From an uncultured Bacteroidales bacterium (lineage in GTDB: Bacteria > Bacteroidota > Bacteroidia > Bacteroidales > Paludibacteraceae): 6,280 nt of DNA. The position numbers and the translations under genes were made by a program. The stretch covers positions 1 to 6,280 of the forward strand of contig CALGCU010000301.1 of the NCBI GenBank assembly GCA_937886455.1, in the 5' to 3' direction. A model generated the notes under the pieces. The model ran no database searches and was not told where the DNA came from. It saw only the letters and a program-made list of their open reading frames with translations. Below, in pieces: positions 6,241 to 6,280 of the stretch (position 1 is the first letter of the stretch; the number at the start of each line of letters is the position of its first letter).

Positions 6241-6280
6241 CTAGTTCCTATCTAGTTCCTACCTAGTTCCTACCTAGTTC
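6241..6280. repeat. Tandem repeat, 11-bp unit CTAGTTCCTAC, running off the window edge
   Basis: Three full units lie at 6241-6251 (CTAGTTCCTAT), 6252-6262 and 6263-6273 (both CTAGTTCCTAC), then a partial unit CTAGTTC at 6274-6280. Only one base differs between units, so the array is recent or maintained. Because 11 is not a multiple of 3 and each unit carries TAG on both strands, no frame stays open: it is non-coding. It lies about 65 bases upstream of the udk promoter. The true copy number is unknown because the window ends inside the array. Confidence 0.93.

Noticed and set aside
1..6280. Mobile element, CRISPR array, defence island, phage or RNA gene
   Set aside because: No transposase, integrase, spaced repeats, toxin-antitoxin pair or tRNA/rRNA-like sequence was found; all the genes have housekeeping or envelope roles with similar base composition.

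Overview
The window is an ordinary-looking chromosomal segment of a member of the Bacteroidota, most likely order Bacteroidales (a Bacteroides/Prevotella-type organism). The evidence is the family-specific flavour of the proteins (the GltA-type flavoprotein and the divergent uracil phosphoribosyltransferase), A-rich rather than purine-rich translation starts, moderately low G+C (about 40% by eye), and a promoter upstream of udk that fits the Bacteroidota TTTG-N20-TAnnTTTG pattern. Genus cannot be fixed from the sequence alone.

Layout: the left half is read rightward. Positions 1-900 hold the 3' part of a GltA/NfnB-type NADPH-binding flavoprotein, closed by three in-frame stops and a strong intrinsic terminator (about 912-952). 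A 130-base gap follows, with an 11-bp-arm imperfect inverted repeat (992-1024) next to a weak promoter-like match. Then come upp (uracil phosphoribosyltransferase, 1084-1737) and, 49 bases later with no terminator between, a 505-residue multi-pass polysaccharide flippase (1787-3304).

The right half is read leftward as a tight three-gene set: udk (uridine kinase, start 6110), a PolB-exonuclease-like 3'-5' exonuclease (start 5496, 2 bases after the udk stop) and an MltF-type lytic transglycosylase (GTG start 4731, 18 bases after the exonuclease stop). The two groups converge at about 3302-3333 with only 26 bases between stop codons. About 170 bases upstream of udk are non-coding and end in an 11-bp tandem repeat that runs off the window edge.

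Functionally, upp and udk are the two classical salvage routes to UMP, from uracil and from uridine. The flippase and the transglycosylase both act on the cell envelope, while the exonuclease acts on nucleic acid. No mobile element, CRISPR array, defence system, tRNA or rRNA was seen, and I found no clear undescribed system. The points most worth a second look are the terminal tandem repeat, the inverted repeat before upp, the conserved-looking coupling of udk with an exonuclease and a transglycosylase, and the altered ligand-binding signature in the transglycosylase's sensor-like domain.
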